64,000 bases of DNA from Paludisphaera soli (lineage in GTDB: Bacteria; Planctomycetota; Planctomycetia; Isosphaerales; Isosphaeraceae), in assembly GCF_011064595.1 (NCBI RefSeq), contig NZ_JAALJI010000020.1:1-64000 (forward strand), in the 5' to 3' direction. The notes under the pieces are model-generated. The model was not told where the DNA came from and did not search any database. It worked only from the letters and a program-made list of their open reading frames with translations. The number at the start of each line of letters is the position of its first letter. Positions within the stretch are counted from its first letter, which is position 1. Shown here piece after piece: positions 25,489 through 34,270 of the stretch. The translations under genes were made by a program, and so were the position numbers.

Positions 25489-27282
25489 ATGAGTTCGAGC
25501 GTGAAGAGTCCCTGGATCGGTCGCCTCCCCAAGATCGGCATCCGCCCGGCGATCGACGGCCGCCGTCGCGGTGTGCGGGAGTCGCTGGACGATCAGGTCA
25601 TGGCGATGGCCCGCAACGCCGCGGAGTTCCTGTCTTCCCAACTCCGGCACCCGACGGGCGAGCCGGTCGAGTGCGTCATCGCCGACTCCTGCATCGGCGG
25701 CGTGGCCGAGGCCGCCGCCTGCGCCGACAAGTTCGCCCGCGAGGGCGTCGGCGTGTCGCTGACCGTCACGCCCTGCTGGTGCTACGGCAGCGAGACGATG
25801 GACATGGACCCGCTGATCCCCAAGGCCGTCTGGGGCTTCAACGGCACCGAGCGGCCCGGCGCGGTCTACCTGGCCGCGGTCCTCGCCGCGCACAACCAGA
25901 AAGGCCTTCCGGCCTTTGGCATCTATGGCCGCGAGGTCCAGGACGCCGGCGACGCCTCGATCCCCGAGGACGTGCAGGAGAAGCTGCTCGCGTTCGCCCG
26001 GGCGGGGCTCGCCGTCGCGACGATGCGCGGCAAGTCCTACCTGGCGATCGGCGGCGTCTCCATGGGCATCGCCGGTTCGATCGTCGACCAGCCTCTCTTC
26101 GAACGCCACCTCGGGATGCGGGTCGAGTCCGTCGACATGAGCGAGGTCACGCGACGCATCGAGGAGAAAATCTACGATCCCGAGGAATTCGAGCGAGCCC
26201 TGGCCTGGGTGCAGGCCCACTGCAAGGAGGGCAAGGACTACAACCCGCCTGCATCGCAGAAGTCCCCGACCGAGAAGGCCGAGGATTGGAAGACCGTCGT
26301 CAAGATGACGATGATCTTCCGCGACCTGATGATCGGCAATCCCCGGCTCGACGCCCTGGGATTCGGCGAGGAGGCCCTGGGCCGCAACGCCATCTCGGGC
26401 GGATTCCAGGGCCAGCGGGCGTGGACCGACCACTCCCCCAACGGCGACTTCCCCGAGGCCATGCTCACGTCCTCGTTCGACTGGAACGGCGTCCGCATGC
26501 CGTTCATGTTCGCCACCGAGAACGACAGCCTCAACGGCGTCGGCATGCTGCTGGGCTACCTCCTGATGAACACGGCGCAGATCTTCGCCGACGTGCGGAC
26601 GTTCTGGAGCCCCGAGGCCGTCAAGCGAGTTACGGGCGTCGAGCTTTCGGGCCCGGCCGCGGGGGGCTTCATCCACCTGATCAACTCGGGAGCGGCCACG
26701 CTCGACGGCTCGGGCGAGCAAACCCGCGACGGCAAGCCGGCGATGAAGCCGTTCTGGGAGATCAGCGACGACGAGGTCGATCGCTGCCTCAAGGCGACGA
26801 CCTGGCCCCCGGCGGTCCGCGAGTACTTCCGGGGCGGCGGCTACTCGTCGTGCTATCTCTCGAAGGGGGGGATGCCGATGACCATGAACCGCCTGAGCCT
26901 GGTCCAGGGCCTGGGCCCGGTGCTCCAGATCGCCGAAGGCTACTCGGTCGACCTCCCGCCCGCGGTCCACGAAGCCCTCAACGAGCGGACCAACCCCACC
27001 TGGCCGACCACCTGGTTCGTGCCCAACACCACGGGCGAGGGCCCGTTCGCGGACGTCTACAGCGTCATGGCGAACTGGAGCGCGAACCATGGGGCGATCA
27101 GCTACGGCCACATCGGTGCGGACCTGATCACCCTGGCCTCGATGCTGCGGATCCCGGTCGCGATGCACAACGTCCCGGCCCACAAGCTCTTCCGCCCCAG
27201 CGCCTGGGGACTTTTCGGAGCGCTGGAGCCCCAGGCGGCCGACTATCGGGCCTGCTCGACGTTCGGCCCGCTGTACGGCTGA
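25489..27282 (+). CDS. fucI: L-fucose isomerase
   Basis: This 597-residue cytosolic enzyme interconverts L-fucose and L-fuculose. The family appears along the whole length: [18 protein letters not shown] at the start, the [17 protein letters not shown] region, [15 protein letters not shown], and [14 protein letters not shown]. Later come [14 protein letters not shown] with a conserved Glu and Asp of the Mn site, and the C-terminal SYGHIGADL. Length matches FucI (about 590). The ATG at 25489 follows GAGGAAG. No fuculokinase, aldolase or fucose transporter is next to it; the secreted esterase and sulfatase in the window suggest use of algal polysaccharides but do not prove it. Confidence 0.95.
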   Translation: MSSSVKSPWIGRLPKIGIRPAIDGRRRGVRESLDDQVMAMARNAAEFLSSQLRHPTGEPVECVIADSCIGGVAEAAACADKFAREGVGVSLTVTPCWCYGSETMDMDPLIPKAVWGFNGTERPGAVYLAAVLAAHNQKGLPAFGIYGREVQDAGDASIPEDVQEKLLAFARAGLAVATMRGKSYLAIGGVSMGIAGSIVDQPLFERHLGMRVESVDMSEVTRRIEEKIYDPEEFERALAWVQAHCKEGKDYNPPASQKSPTEKAEDWKTVVKMTMIFRDLMIGNPRLDALGFGEEALGRNAISGGFQGQRAWTDHSPNGDFPEAMLTSSFDWNGVRMPFMFATENDSLNGVGMLLGYLLMNTAQIFADVRTFWSPEAVKRVTGVELSGPAAGGFIHLINSGAATLDGSGEQTRDGKPAMKPFWEISDDEVDRCLKATTWPPAVREYFRGGGYSSCYLSKGGMPMTMNRLSLVQGLGPVLQIAEGYSVDLPPAVHEALNERTNPTWPTTWFVPNTTGEGPFADVYSVMANWSANHGAISYGHIGADLITLASMLRIPVAMHNVPAHKLFRPSAWGLFGALEPQAADYRACSTFGPLYG

Positions 27283-27300
27283 GCCGCGTTTCCGGCGAAC

Positions 27301-27361
27301 ATTCGGGGGGTCGGCGTCGAATTAGGGGTGTGCCCCAAAGGTAGTCCGCCGACGCCCGAAT
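27301..27361. repeat. Nested inverted repeat between fucI and the site-2 protease gene
   Basis: ATTCGGG (27301-27307) pairs with CCCGAAT (27355-27361), and TCGGCG (27311-27316) with CGCCGA (27347-27352). Between them GGGG-TGTG-CCCC (27325-27336) forms an inner hairpin. There is no T-tract for a classical terminator. It overlaps an alternative ATG at 27360 of the next gene, which favours the later start at 27390. Confidence 0.6.
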
Positions 27362-27389
27362 GGTCGATCGAGAAGGAAACGGGTCGCTG

Positions 27390-28166
27390 ATGTTCAAGTC
27401 ATGGAAACTGGGTCGGATCGCGGGGATCGACGTCTTCCTGCATCCGACCTTCTTGTTGATCCTGCTCCTCCCGGCCGCCGCGACGCGACTCCCCTTGCTG
27501 CTCGCGTTGTTCGGCTGCGTGCTGCTCCACGAGTTCGGCCATGCCCTGGCCGCCCGTCGGTTCGGGATCGACACGGCCGACATCACGCTCTATCCGATCG
27601 GCGGCGTCGCCAGGCTGACGCGAATGCCCCGCGCTCCAGGCGCCGAGCTGCTGATCGCACTGGCCGGACCGGCGGTGAACCTCGCGATTGCGGCCGGGCT
27701 CTACCTGACGCTCGGGCTTTTCACATCGATCGGGGCCGGTCGGTTCGTGGTCGAGCTGCTGGCGATGAACCTCGTGCTCGCCGCGTTCAACATGATCCCG
27801 GCCTTCCCGATGGACGGCGGCCGCGTGCTCCGCGCGCTGCTCGGGGGGTGGATCGGCCGCGCCCGGGCGACGACCTTCGCCGCGAGCGTGGGACGGGCGC
27901 TGGCGGTGGGCTTCGGCATCTACAGCCTGCTCACCCTGAGCTTCTTCCAGGTCGCTCTCGCGGTCTTCATCTACATGGCCGCGGGAGCCGAGGAGGCCGG
28001 CGTGCTGGCCGAGGAGGCGCGGCGACGGGGCGGCGGCGAGAGGGACCTGGATTGGTCCGCCCCGCCCGGCTACCGCTGGATCACGTCGGGCCGGGGCGTC
28101 TGGAGATTGGCGCCCATCACCGTATCCACCCAGGCGACTCCCGGGGCCGATCACCGATGGCGCTGA
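27390..28166 (+). CDS. Site-2-protease-type (M50) membrane metalloprotease
   Basis: This 258-residue membrane protein has the zinc motif LLHEFGHALAARRFG and the third ligand in NMIPAFPMDGGRVLRALLG, as in the short M50 proteases. At least five hydrophobic segments are visible (FLLILLLPAAATRL, a segment around LALFGCVLLHEFG, LIALAGPAVNLAIAAGLYL and two later). The last 50 residues are soluble. Such proteases cleave membrane-bound regulatory proteins. No substrate is adjacent. The ATG at 27390 is preferred over 27360, which is inside an inverted repeat. The next small ORF overlaps it by ten bases. Confidence 0.88.
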   Translation: MFKSWKLGRIAGIDVFLHPTFLLILLLPAAATRLPLLLALFGCVLLHEFGHALAARRFGIDTADITLYPIGGVARLTRMPRAPGAELLIALAGPAVNLAIAAGLYLTLGLFTSIGAGRFVVELLAMNLVLAAFNMIPAFPMDGGRVLRALLGGWIGRARATTFAASVGRALAVGFGIYSLLTLSFFQVALAVFIYMAAGAEEAGVLAEEARRRGGGERDLDWSAPPGYRWITSGRGVWRLAPITVSTQATPGADHRWR

Positions 28167-28387
28167 AGCCGGTCGTCGAGCTGGGCGTTGCCGAGGCCTA
28201 TGCAATCCTCGCGGCGTTGCCGGAAGGCCCGATCCTGCCCCCGCTCGAGGCCATCGAGAACGAGGATTGGGGCCGGGATTTCCTCCTCGGCCGCTTCGAG
28301 GATTTTTCCGCCAGCGAGTTGGCCGCGATGGGGCTGCGGTGGGACGAGGAAGGCGACGGGACGGATTCCGTCGCTCAATCGGGCTGA
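28157..28387 (+). CDS. Small acidic protein of unknown function
   Basis: This 76-residue ORF begins inside the last codons of the M50 protease gene (ATG at 28157) and ends 13 bases into the convergent DUF1080 gene. Its protein is acidic and compact, with helical stretches such as VAEAYAILAALPEGP and FEDFSASELAAMGLRWDEE. Base composition and amino acids look coding, but I recognise no family. Coupling to the protease gene suggests a partner role, without other support. Confidence 0.55.
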   Translation: MALKPVVELGVAEAYAILAALPEGPILPPLEAIENEDWGRDFLLGRFEDFSASELAAMGLRWDEEGDGTDSVAQSG

Positions 28388-28989
28388 ACGCGGATCGTGA
28401 TGTTCTTCCACTCGTAATGGCCGGCCTTGTCATATAGGCCGATGTGGCCCGGGGCCGGGTCGACTCCCTCGGCGAGGGTGATGAGGACGTCGTCGAGGCT
28501 GATTTCCATCCGATCGCCGGTCGCCTTGAGCGAGAGCTTCTGCCACGTTCCCGGCGGCTTCGCCGCCGCCTTTAGGGCGTCGGCCTTGCGCTCGAATCGG
28601 GGCGGCGCCGTCCCGTGTCCGAAAAGGACGAGGTTGCCGTCGCCGTCGGTGATGGGGACCTGATAACCCTTGGCGGTCCAGTGCGGCTCGGCCGCGGCGC
28701 TCTCGGCTGCGGCCCGGATCAGGAGGCCCCCCTCGGACCCTTCCTTGAGGATGCGATACTCCAGATCAAGCTGGAAGTTCTTGAACGAGCTGGCCGATCT
28801 CAGCCAGCCGTGGCCCGGCTTGCTGGCCAGCACGCCGTCGTGCGCGGCGAATGCCTCGGTGTGTTCGGGAACCCAGCCCTCCAACGATTTCCCGTCGAAC
28901 AGGGGGACCGCGGGCGGGGGATCGTCGAAACCGACCAGAAGGCCGGTCAACAGCAGGACGGTCGGGATCGCCCCCAGGAGACGTCTCAT
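28375..28989 (-). CDS. DUF1080 (3-keto-disaccharide hydrolase-like) exported protein
   Basis: This 204-residue protein starts with a signal peptide (LLGAIPTVLLLTGLLVGF). It has the DUF1080 fold signatures: LFDGKSLEGWVPEH, VLASKPGHGWLRSASSF, FQLDLEYRI, GGLLIRAA, and PGHIGLYDKAGHYEWKNITI at the C-terminus. DUF1080 domains are concanavalin-like lectin or glucanase folds; some members cleave 3-keto-glucosides. This family is greatly expanded in Planctomycetes. A minus-strand CATAAT at 29092-29097 is a candidate -10, 103 bases upstream. The 3' end overlaps the small plus-strand ORF by 13 bases. Confidence 0.87.
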   Translation of the reverse strand: MRRLLGAIPTVLLLTGLLVGFDDPPPAVPLFDGKSLEGWVPEHTEAFAAHDGVLASKPGHGWLRSASSFKNFQLDLEYRILKEGSEGGLLIRAAAESAAAEPHWTAKGYQVPITDGDGNLVLFGHGTAPPRFERKADALKAAAKPPGTWQKLSLKATGDRMEISLDDVLITLAEGVDPAPGHIGLYDKAGHYEWKNITIRVQPD

Positions 28990-29164
28990 CGGTCGCAGCC
29001 TCGCGATGTCGGAGTCGGTTTCACGCGGACCGTGGCCTGCGGTCGCCAGCGGCGGGGTGGTCGATGGGCGGCGTCCCCGCGTCCCACCTTGATTATGCTC
29101 TATCGAAAGGGCGAGGGCGGCCGATCCGACCGGCTTTTGCGTAAGCCGGCCGGCGGCGAGTCTC

Positions 29165-30385
29165 TCAGTCGGGCGTGCGGGGGCCGGATTGGAGCCGGGC
29201 GGCGAGGTAGTGAACGGGGTGATTGAGCTGGACGGCCAGCTCGGCGAGTCGGTCCAACCGACCGGCCCGCTGGCACAGCTCGGCGACGGGCGGGCAGGCG
29301 AGCATCGCGTCGGGGACATTGAGTAGGTGCTTCGTGGCGACCTCGACCGCCTCGTCACGGCGGTCGAGCCGCATCAGCAGGTTGACCAGCACCTGCGCGG
29401 GAAGCGTCGATTCCGGACCCTCCTCGTCCATCGCCCCGGGGTCGGCGACCTTGCCCCGGAAGTGGGCGACAGCCTCGTCGACGTCGCGGCCGATCAGGGC
29501 CTTGAGGTAGATGTGGTGGTCCTCGAAGGTCCGATCGAACGGGGGGGCCGAGTCGTACTGAAGGCGATCCGAGAGCCGTCGGCCGTATTCGGTCAAGTCG
29601 ACGGCGAGACCGAGGATCTCGGGATCGGTCTCCAGGACGGACCAGCGGACCACGGTGGTCAGGTGGGAGACGTCCGTGTGGTAGGCGTCGTCGGTGAACA
29701 GCCAGTCGCGGCCGGCGATCAGCTCCGCCAGCGAGGCGCCGGCGGGGGATTGGGGCTGGCCCCGTCGGACGACGTCGGCCCGGATATTCTCGACCAGCTG
29801 CTCATGCAGATGGCGGACGAGCCGGCCCACGCAGGCGGCTCGGACGGCGGGGTCCGAGGGGCCCATCTGTTCCAGCGAGGTGATCGCGGAGCAGGGGCCG
29901 TAGTGGCGGAGGATCCATTCGAAGCCCCGGACCGGGTTCGCCCCCTGGTGGAAGGCGACGTCGATGAGGACGCCGACCTTGTCCGGCTCCTCGGGGGTCT
30001 CACAGTCCTCCAGGGCACGGGTAACCGGGCCGGGCTCGCCGATCGCCTGGAAGTAGGCCCAGGCGGTTGGCACGTCGCCCGACTCCAGGAATCTCGAGCC
30101 GACCCGGCGGAGGGCGTCGATGTACCGCTCCTCGAAGCGGAGCCGATCGGCCTCGGGCAGATCGGCGTAGCGGCCGACCTGGATCAGCGGCAATCCCAGC
30201 TCGAATCGGGCCTTGAGGAGGAGTGCGTCCAGCAGGAGCCGGTAATTCCCGGCCGCGTCCAGGTCGGCGACGAGCCGGTCGAGGGCCTCGGCGGGCCCGC
30301 CCGTCTCAAGGCTCTCGTCGAGCCCGGGGAAGCCGGTCTCGGCGACTGCGGTGGGCCGCGCGTCCGGCGTCTTGGCGTCTCTCAT
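29165..30385 (-). CDS. Helical-repeat protein of unknown function
   Basis: This 406-residue protein has no signal peptide or transmembrane segment. It is mostly helical, with pairs of amphipathic helices resembling TPR or SEL1-type repeats, for example GDVPTAWAYFQAIGEPGPVT and the C-terminal VAELCQRAGRLDRLAELAVQ. There is a conserved-looking central block with DWLFTDDAYHTDVSHL. I do not recognise a family. The start at 30385 is chosen because GAGGGA stands about 10 bases before this ATG; ATGs at 30415 and 30538 in frame are less likely because the extra part is Pro-rich. It follows the LOG-family gene on the same strand with 40 bases between. Confidence 0.65.
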   Translation of the reverse strand: MRDAKTPDARPTAVAETGFPGLDESLETGGPAEALDRLVADLDAAGNYRLLLDALLLKARFELGLPLIQVGRYADLPEADRLRFEERYIDALRRVGSRFLESGDVPTAWAYFQAIGEPGPVTRALEDCETPEEPDKVGVLIDVAFHQGANPVRGFEWILRHYGPCSAITSLEQMGPSDPAVRAACVGRLVRHLHEQLVENIRADVVRRGQPQSPAGASLAELIAGRDWLFTDDAYHTDVSHLTTVVRWSVLETDPEILGLAVDLTEYGRRLSDRLQYDSAPPFDRTFEDHHIYLKALIGRDVDEAVAHFRGKVADPGAMDEEGPESTLPAQVLVNLLMRLDRRDEAVEVATKHLLNVPDAMLACPPVAELCQRAGRLDRLAELAVQLNHPVHYLAARLQSGPRTPD

Positions 30386-30425
30386 CGGCGATGGATCCCT
30401 CGCGATACCTACCATGCCATGCGTC

Positions 30426-31394
30426 TCACTGGGCGTCGGCCTTGGTCGGGTCGACGGCGGCGGCCGGGCCGCCGGGAGGGTCGGCGTCAAGGCTGGCCCC
30501 CACGGATTTCTTCCAGGCCTCCCAGCAGCGAGTTTCATAGCATTCTACGAGATGGTCGCGGATCTCTTCGAGCGAATCCGTCACGAACAGCAGATTCATG
30601 TCCTCCGGGGAGATCGTTTTGCGTTCCAGCGGCGAGGCCACGATCCAGTCGATCAGCCCTTTCCAGTAGGCCGATCCATAGAGGATGATCGGGAACCGGT
30701 TGATCTTCCGGGTCTGCACCAGGGTCAGGGCCTCGAACAGCTCGTCGAGCGTCCCGAAGCCCCCCGGGAAGATGACGAACCCGTCCGAGAACTTGACGAA
30801 CATCGTCTTGCGGACGAAGAAGTAGCGGAAATTGATCGACAGGTCGGTGTACGGGTTGCCGTCCTGCTCGAATGGGAGCTGGATGTTGCAGCCGATCGAG
30901 TATCCGTCGGCCTCCTGGGCGCCCCGGTTCGCCGCCTCCATGATCCCCGGCCCGCCGCCGGTGATCACGGCGAAGCCGGCCTCGGCGAGCAGCCCCCCGA
31001 GCCGCCTCGCGTCCTGATACATCGGGTCGGACTCGTGCGTCCGCGCCGACCCGAAGACGCTGACCGCCGCGCCGACCTCGGCCAGGGCGTTGATCCCGTA
31101 GACGAACTCGCCCTGGATCCGCAGGACGCGCCACGACTCCTCGTGCGTGAAGGCCCCCAGCTCGGGCATCAGCGGCGTGGGGCCGCGTCGCTCGCTGGTG
31201 GTCTCCCGGTTCAGGAGTTGCTCATCCTCGGTCTTCTCGCGGTCCGCGCCGCGGTCCCGCGGCTTTTTGCGACAGGATAGGGGACGCTGGGGCTCTTCCG
31301 CGATACGTGCGGCGTGGTTCGCCGCCACGCCGTCTTCCCTTGCGGACCCGTTCACTGCCCCGGACCCGTCCCGGGCTTGCTGATCATGCTCCAT
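30426..31394 (-). CDS. LOG family protein (TIGR00730-like, Rossmann fold)
   Basis: This 322-residue protein has the LOG signatures GGGPGIMEAANRGA and PGGFGTLDELFEALTLVQT. Characterised members are cytokinin riboside 5'-monophosphate phosphoribohydrolases or nucleotide 5'-monophosphate nucleosidases. The annotation lysine decarboxylase is a historical error for this family. The first 75 residues are low-complexity and charged (rich in Arg, Glu, Asp), and the true start may be MPELGAFTHEE at about residue 76. The C-terminal 40 residues are also an unconserved extension. It diverges from hemE. Confidence 0.85.
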   Translation of the reverse strand: MEHDQQARDGSGAVNGSAREDGVAANHAARIAEEPQRPLSCRKKPRDRGADREKTEDEQLLNRETTSERRGPTPLMPELGAFTHEESWRVLRIQGEFVYGINALAEVGAAVSVFGSARTHESDPMYQDARRLGGLLAEAGFAVITGGGPGIMEAANRGAQEADGYSIGCNIQLPFEQDGNPYTDLSINFRYFFVRKTMFVKFSDGFVIFPGGFGTLDELFEALTLVQTRKINRFPIILYGSAYWKGLIDWIVASPLERKTISPEDMNLLFVTDSLEEIRDHLVECYETRCWEAWKKSVGASLDADPPGGPAAAVDPTKADAQ

Positions 31395-31525
31395 AGGAAC
31401 CGTCCGTCGTCCTCGAAACTGGGGAGAGGGGGAGGCCGCGTTGATGGCCTCGTCGACTCGAATTATAGGCGAACCCGGGGCCGGAAACCGGGAACCGCGG
31501 GTTTTGCGATCCCGGCGTCGGCGGC

Positions 31526-31531
31526 TAGGAT
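31526..31531 (+). promoter_or_regulatory. Candidate -10 element (TAGGAT) before hemE
   Basis: TAGGAT lies 55 bases before the hemE ATG in the divergent hemE/LOG spacer. No good -35 is present. Confidence 0.3.
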
Positions 31532-31585
31532 GGAAGGTCGGGATGTCCCCGCCCTGCGCCGCCCCACCTCGGAACGACCCGATTC

Positions 31586-32659
31586 ATGACAAGCGATCCC
31601 TCCCCGCCAGCCCGACGGATGTCGGACGAGCTCTGGAACAGCCGATTCCTGAAGGCCTGCCGTCGCGAGGCCGTAGACGCCACCCCCGTCTGGTTGATGC
31701 GCCAGGCGGGCCGGTACATGTCCGAGTATCGCTCGCTGCGATCCAAGGTCTCCTTCCTGGAGCTTTGCAAGTCGCCCGAGCTGGCGGCCGAGACGACGAT
31801 CTTCGCGGCCGAGACCCTGGGGGTCGACGCCGCGATCCTGTTCGCCGACATCCTCCTGATCCTCGAACCGCTGGGCTTCCACTTGGAATTTTCCAAGGGG
31901 GAAGGGCCCGTCATCCACAACCCGATCCGCGAGCCGGCCGACGTGGCCGACATGGAGCCGCTGACGGACGTTTCTTCGCTCGGGTACGTCTACGAGGCCG
32001 TGAGGTTGATCCGGGCCGGCCTCCCCTCCGGCCTGCCGCTGATCGGCTTCGCCGGCGCGCCGTTCACGCTGGCCTGCTACGCGATCGAGGGCGGGGGCTC
32101 CCGGCATTACGAGAAGGCCAAGACCTTCATGTACAGCCACCCGGCCGCCTGGAACGCCCTGATGACGATCTTGACCGACTCCACGGCCCGATATCTGAAC
32201 GCCCAGGTGGACGCCGGGGCTCAGGTCGTCCAGCTCTTCGACAGCTGGGTGGGCTCGCTCGGGCCCGATGAGTACCGGCGGTTCGTCCAGCCCCACATGC
32301 GTCGACTGTTCGACCAGATCGACCCCGAAGTCCCCTCGATCCATTTCGGGACCGACACCGGCTCGCTCCTGGAACTCCAGCGCGACGCCGGCGGCTCGGT
32401 GATCGGCCTCGACTGGCGTGTAGAGCTCGACAAGTGCTGGGAGCGGCTCGGGCCCGAGGTGGCCGTGCAGGGCAACCTCGATCCGATCACCCTGTTCGCC
32501 CCGTTGAGCGAGATCGCCGCCCAGACGCGGCGGATCCTCGACCAGGCGGGGGGGCGTCCCGGTCATATCTTCAACCTGGGCCACGGCATCCTGCCGCACA
32601 CCCCGGTCGACCATGTTCGCGCCCTGGTCCAGATGGTTCATGAATTCTCCGTGAAGTGA
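31586..32659 (+). CDS. hemE: Uroporphyrinogen decarboxylase
   Basis: This 357-residue enzyme converts uroporphyrinogen III to coproporphyrinogen III in heme synthesis. VWLMRQAGRYMSEYR is the substrate-binding signature. AAILFADILLILEPLG, GFAGAPFTLACYAIEGGG and the C-terminal LGHGILPHTPVDHV are also typical. Two starts are possible: ATG 31586, used here with a weak GGAACGA ahead, or ATG 31619, which begins at SDELWNSRF, where most members start. It overlaps the upstream extension of the hemG frame by four bases. Together the two genes cover non-adjacent steps of the same pathway. Confidence 0.95.
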   Translation: MTSDPSPPARRMSDELWNSRFLKACRREAVDATPVWLMRQAGRYMSEYRSLRSKVSFLELCKSPELAAETTIFAAETLGVDAAILFADILLILEPLGFHLEFSKGEGPVIHNPIREPADVADMEPLTDVSSLGYVYEAVRLIRAGLPSGLPLIGFAGAPFTLACYAIEGGGSRHYEKAKTFMYSHPAAWNALMTILTDSTARYLNAQVDAGAQVVQLFDSWVGSLGPDEYRRFVQPHMRRLFDQIDPEVPSIHFGTDTGSLLELQRDAGGSVIGLDWRVELDKCWERLGPEVAVQGNLDPITLFAPLSEIAAQTRRILDQAGGRPGHIFNLGHGILPHTPVDHVRALVQMVHEFSVK

Positions 32660-32748
32660 AGCCCTGGCGAAATCGCGTCGGATCGGGGACACTGGGGGCC
32701 TGGGCGGCAGATTTGGGAACGCGGGAGCCCCGGAAGGGAATCGACCTG

Positions 32749-34233
32749 ATGACGGCGACGATCGAACGGACGTCGGGGACCAAGACCTCGGACCGCGTGG
32801 TGGTGATCGGCGGCGGGCTCTCCGGCCTGGCCGCTGCGAATCGCATCCAGCAGTCCGAGAAGTCCTTGCGCCGACCGGTCGAGGTCCTGGTCCTGGAGGC
32901 CAAGGATCGCGTCGGGGGGGTGATCGCGACCGATCGTCGCGACGGCTTCACCCTGGAGCGCGGGCCGGACTCGTTCATCACCAACAAGCCCTGGGCGACC
33001 GACCTCTGCCGTCGCCTGGATCTGGACGACCAGCTCATCGAGGCCGCGCCGACCTTCCGCCGGTCGTTCGTCGTCCGCCGGGGGAAGCTCGCCCCGGCGC
33101 CCGAGGGATTCGTCCTGATGGCCCCGCATCGGCTGGCCCCGGTACTCTCGTCGCCCATCCTGTCGCTGAGGGGTAAGCTCCGCCTGCTGGCGGAGGCCCT
33201 GATCCCGCGCCGGGAAGGGCTGGGGGAGGAGAGCCTGGCGGCCTTCGTCCGGCGTCGGCTGGGCCGTGAGGCGCTGGAGCGGCTGGTCCAACCGCTCGTG
33301 GGGGGCATGTACACAGGCGATCCCAACAACCTGAGCCTCAAGGCCACCCTCCCGCAGTTCCTGGCGATGGAGCAGGAGCACGGCAGCCTGATCCGCGCCG
33401 CCTGGCGACGCCGGAAGGACGCCGACGCCCGGCTGGAGACGGAATCCTCGGGCGCTCGCTACGGCATGTACGTCTCGCTGGCCGACGGCATGGGCGCGCT
33501 GCCCCGGGCCCTGGCGGCGACGTTGCGCCCCGGCACCGTGCGGACCAACGCGCCAGTTCGGCGGATCACCCGCGGGCCGAACGGGAACGGCTGGCTCGTG
33601 GAGCCGCTCAACGGCCCGCCCATCGAGGCCGACGTGGTGGTGGCGACTACCGAGGCCCACGCCACCGCGCGCCTGATCGACGGCGTCGACCCTTCGCTGG
33701 CCTTACGGCTGCGAGGCATCCCCTATGCCTCTTCAATCATCGTCAACGTCGCCTATCGGCGCGACCTGGTCCGGCACGCGCTGGACGGTTTCGGATTCGT
33801 CGTGCCGACGATCGAAGGCCGGCGGATCCTCGCGGCCTCGTTCCTGAACGTGAAGTTCCCGCAACGGGCCCCCGAGGGGACGGCCCTGATCCGCGTCTTC
33901 ATGGGGGGAGAGTCGCAGCCCGAGCTGTTCGACCTCGACGATGAATCCGTCCGGCAGATCGTCGCCGCCGAGCTCGGCGAACTGATCGGGGCCTCCGGCG
34001 ATCCAATCTTCCTGGACATCGCCCGCCACCCCCGCTCGATGCCCCAGTATGTCCTCGGCCATCTCGAAGGCGTCGAGGCCATCCGCCGCAAGGCCGCGAG
34101 GCACCCGGGACTGTACCTCGCCGGTGTGGCCTATGACGGGGTCGGCATTCCCGACTGCATCCGCGCCGCCGAGGCCGCCGCCGACGCCGTCGTCTCCCGC
34201 CTGGCCGATCCCGGCTCGATCGCCGCCGCCTGA
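32749..34233 (+). CDS. Protoporphyrinogen oxidase (oxygen-dependent, HemG/HemY type)
   Basis: This 494-residue flavoenzyme oxidises protoporphyrinogen IX (or coproporphyrinogen III) to the porphyrin. The dinucleotide motif VVVIGGGLSGLAAANRI opens the protein. FTLERGPDSFITNKPW, GGMYTGDPNNLSLKATLPQF and the C-terminal LAGVAYDGVGIPDCIRAAE with the FAD-closing motif are diagnostic. The ATG at 32749 is preferred because GGAAGGGA stands 8 bases before it. The open frame starts at 32656, overlapping the hemE stop, which would add 31 unconserved residues. Whether the product leads to heme by the protoporphyrin or the coproporphyrin route is not decided by the sequence. Confidence 0.92.
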   Translation: MTATIERTSGTKTSDRVVVIGGGLSGLAAANRIQQSEKSLRRPVEVLVLEAKDRVGGVIATDRRDGFTLERGPDSFITNKPWATDLCRRLDLDDQLIEAAPTFRRSFVVRRGKLAPAPEGFVLMAPHRLAPVLSSPILSLRGKLRLLAEALIPRREGLGEESLAAFVRRRLGREALERLVQPLVGGMYTGDPNNLSLKATLPQFLAMEQEHGSLIRAAWRRRKDADARLETESSGARYGMYVSLADGMGALPRALAATLRPGTVRTNAPVRRITRGPNGNGWLVEPLNGPPIEADVVVATTEAHATARLIDGVDPSLALRLRGIPYASSIIVNVAYRRDLVRHALDGFGFVVPTIEGRRILAASFLNVKFPQRAPEGTALIRVFMGGESQPELFDLDDESVRQIVAAELGELIGASGDPIFLDIARHPRSMPQYVLGHLEGVEAIRRKAARHPGLYLAGVAYDGVGIPDCIRAAEAAADAVVSRLADPGSIAAA

Positions 34234-34270
34234 CGCGCCCCGGCCTCGCCCGACGACCGCCGATCGTCGG

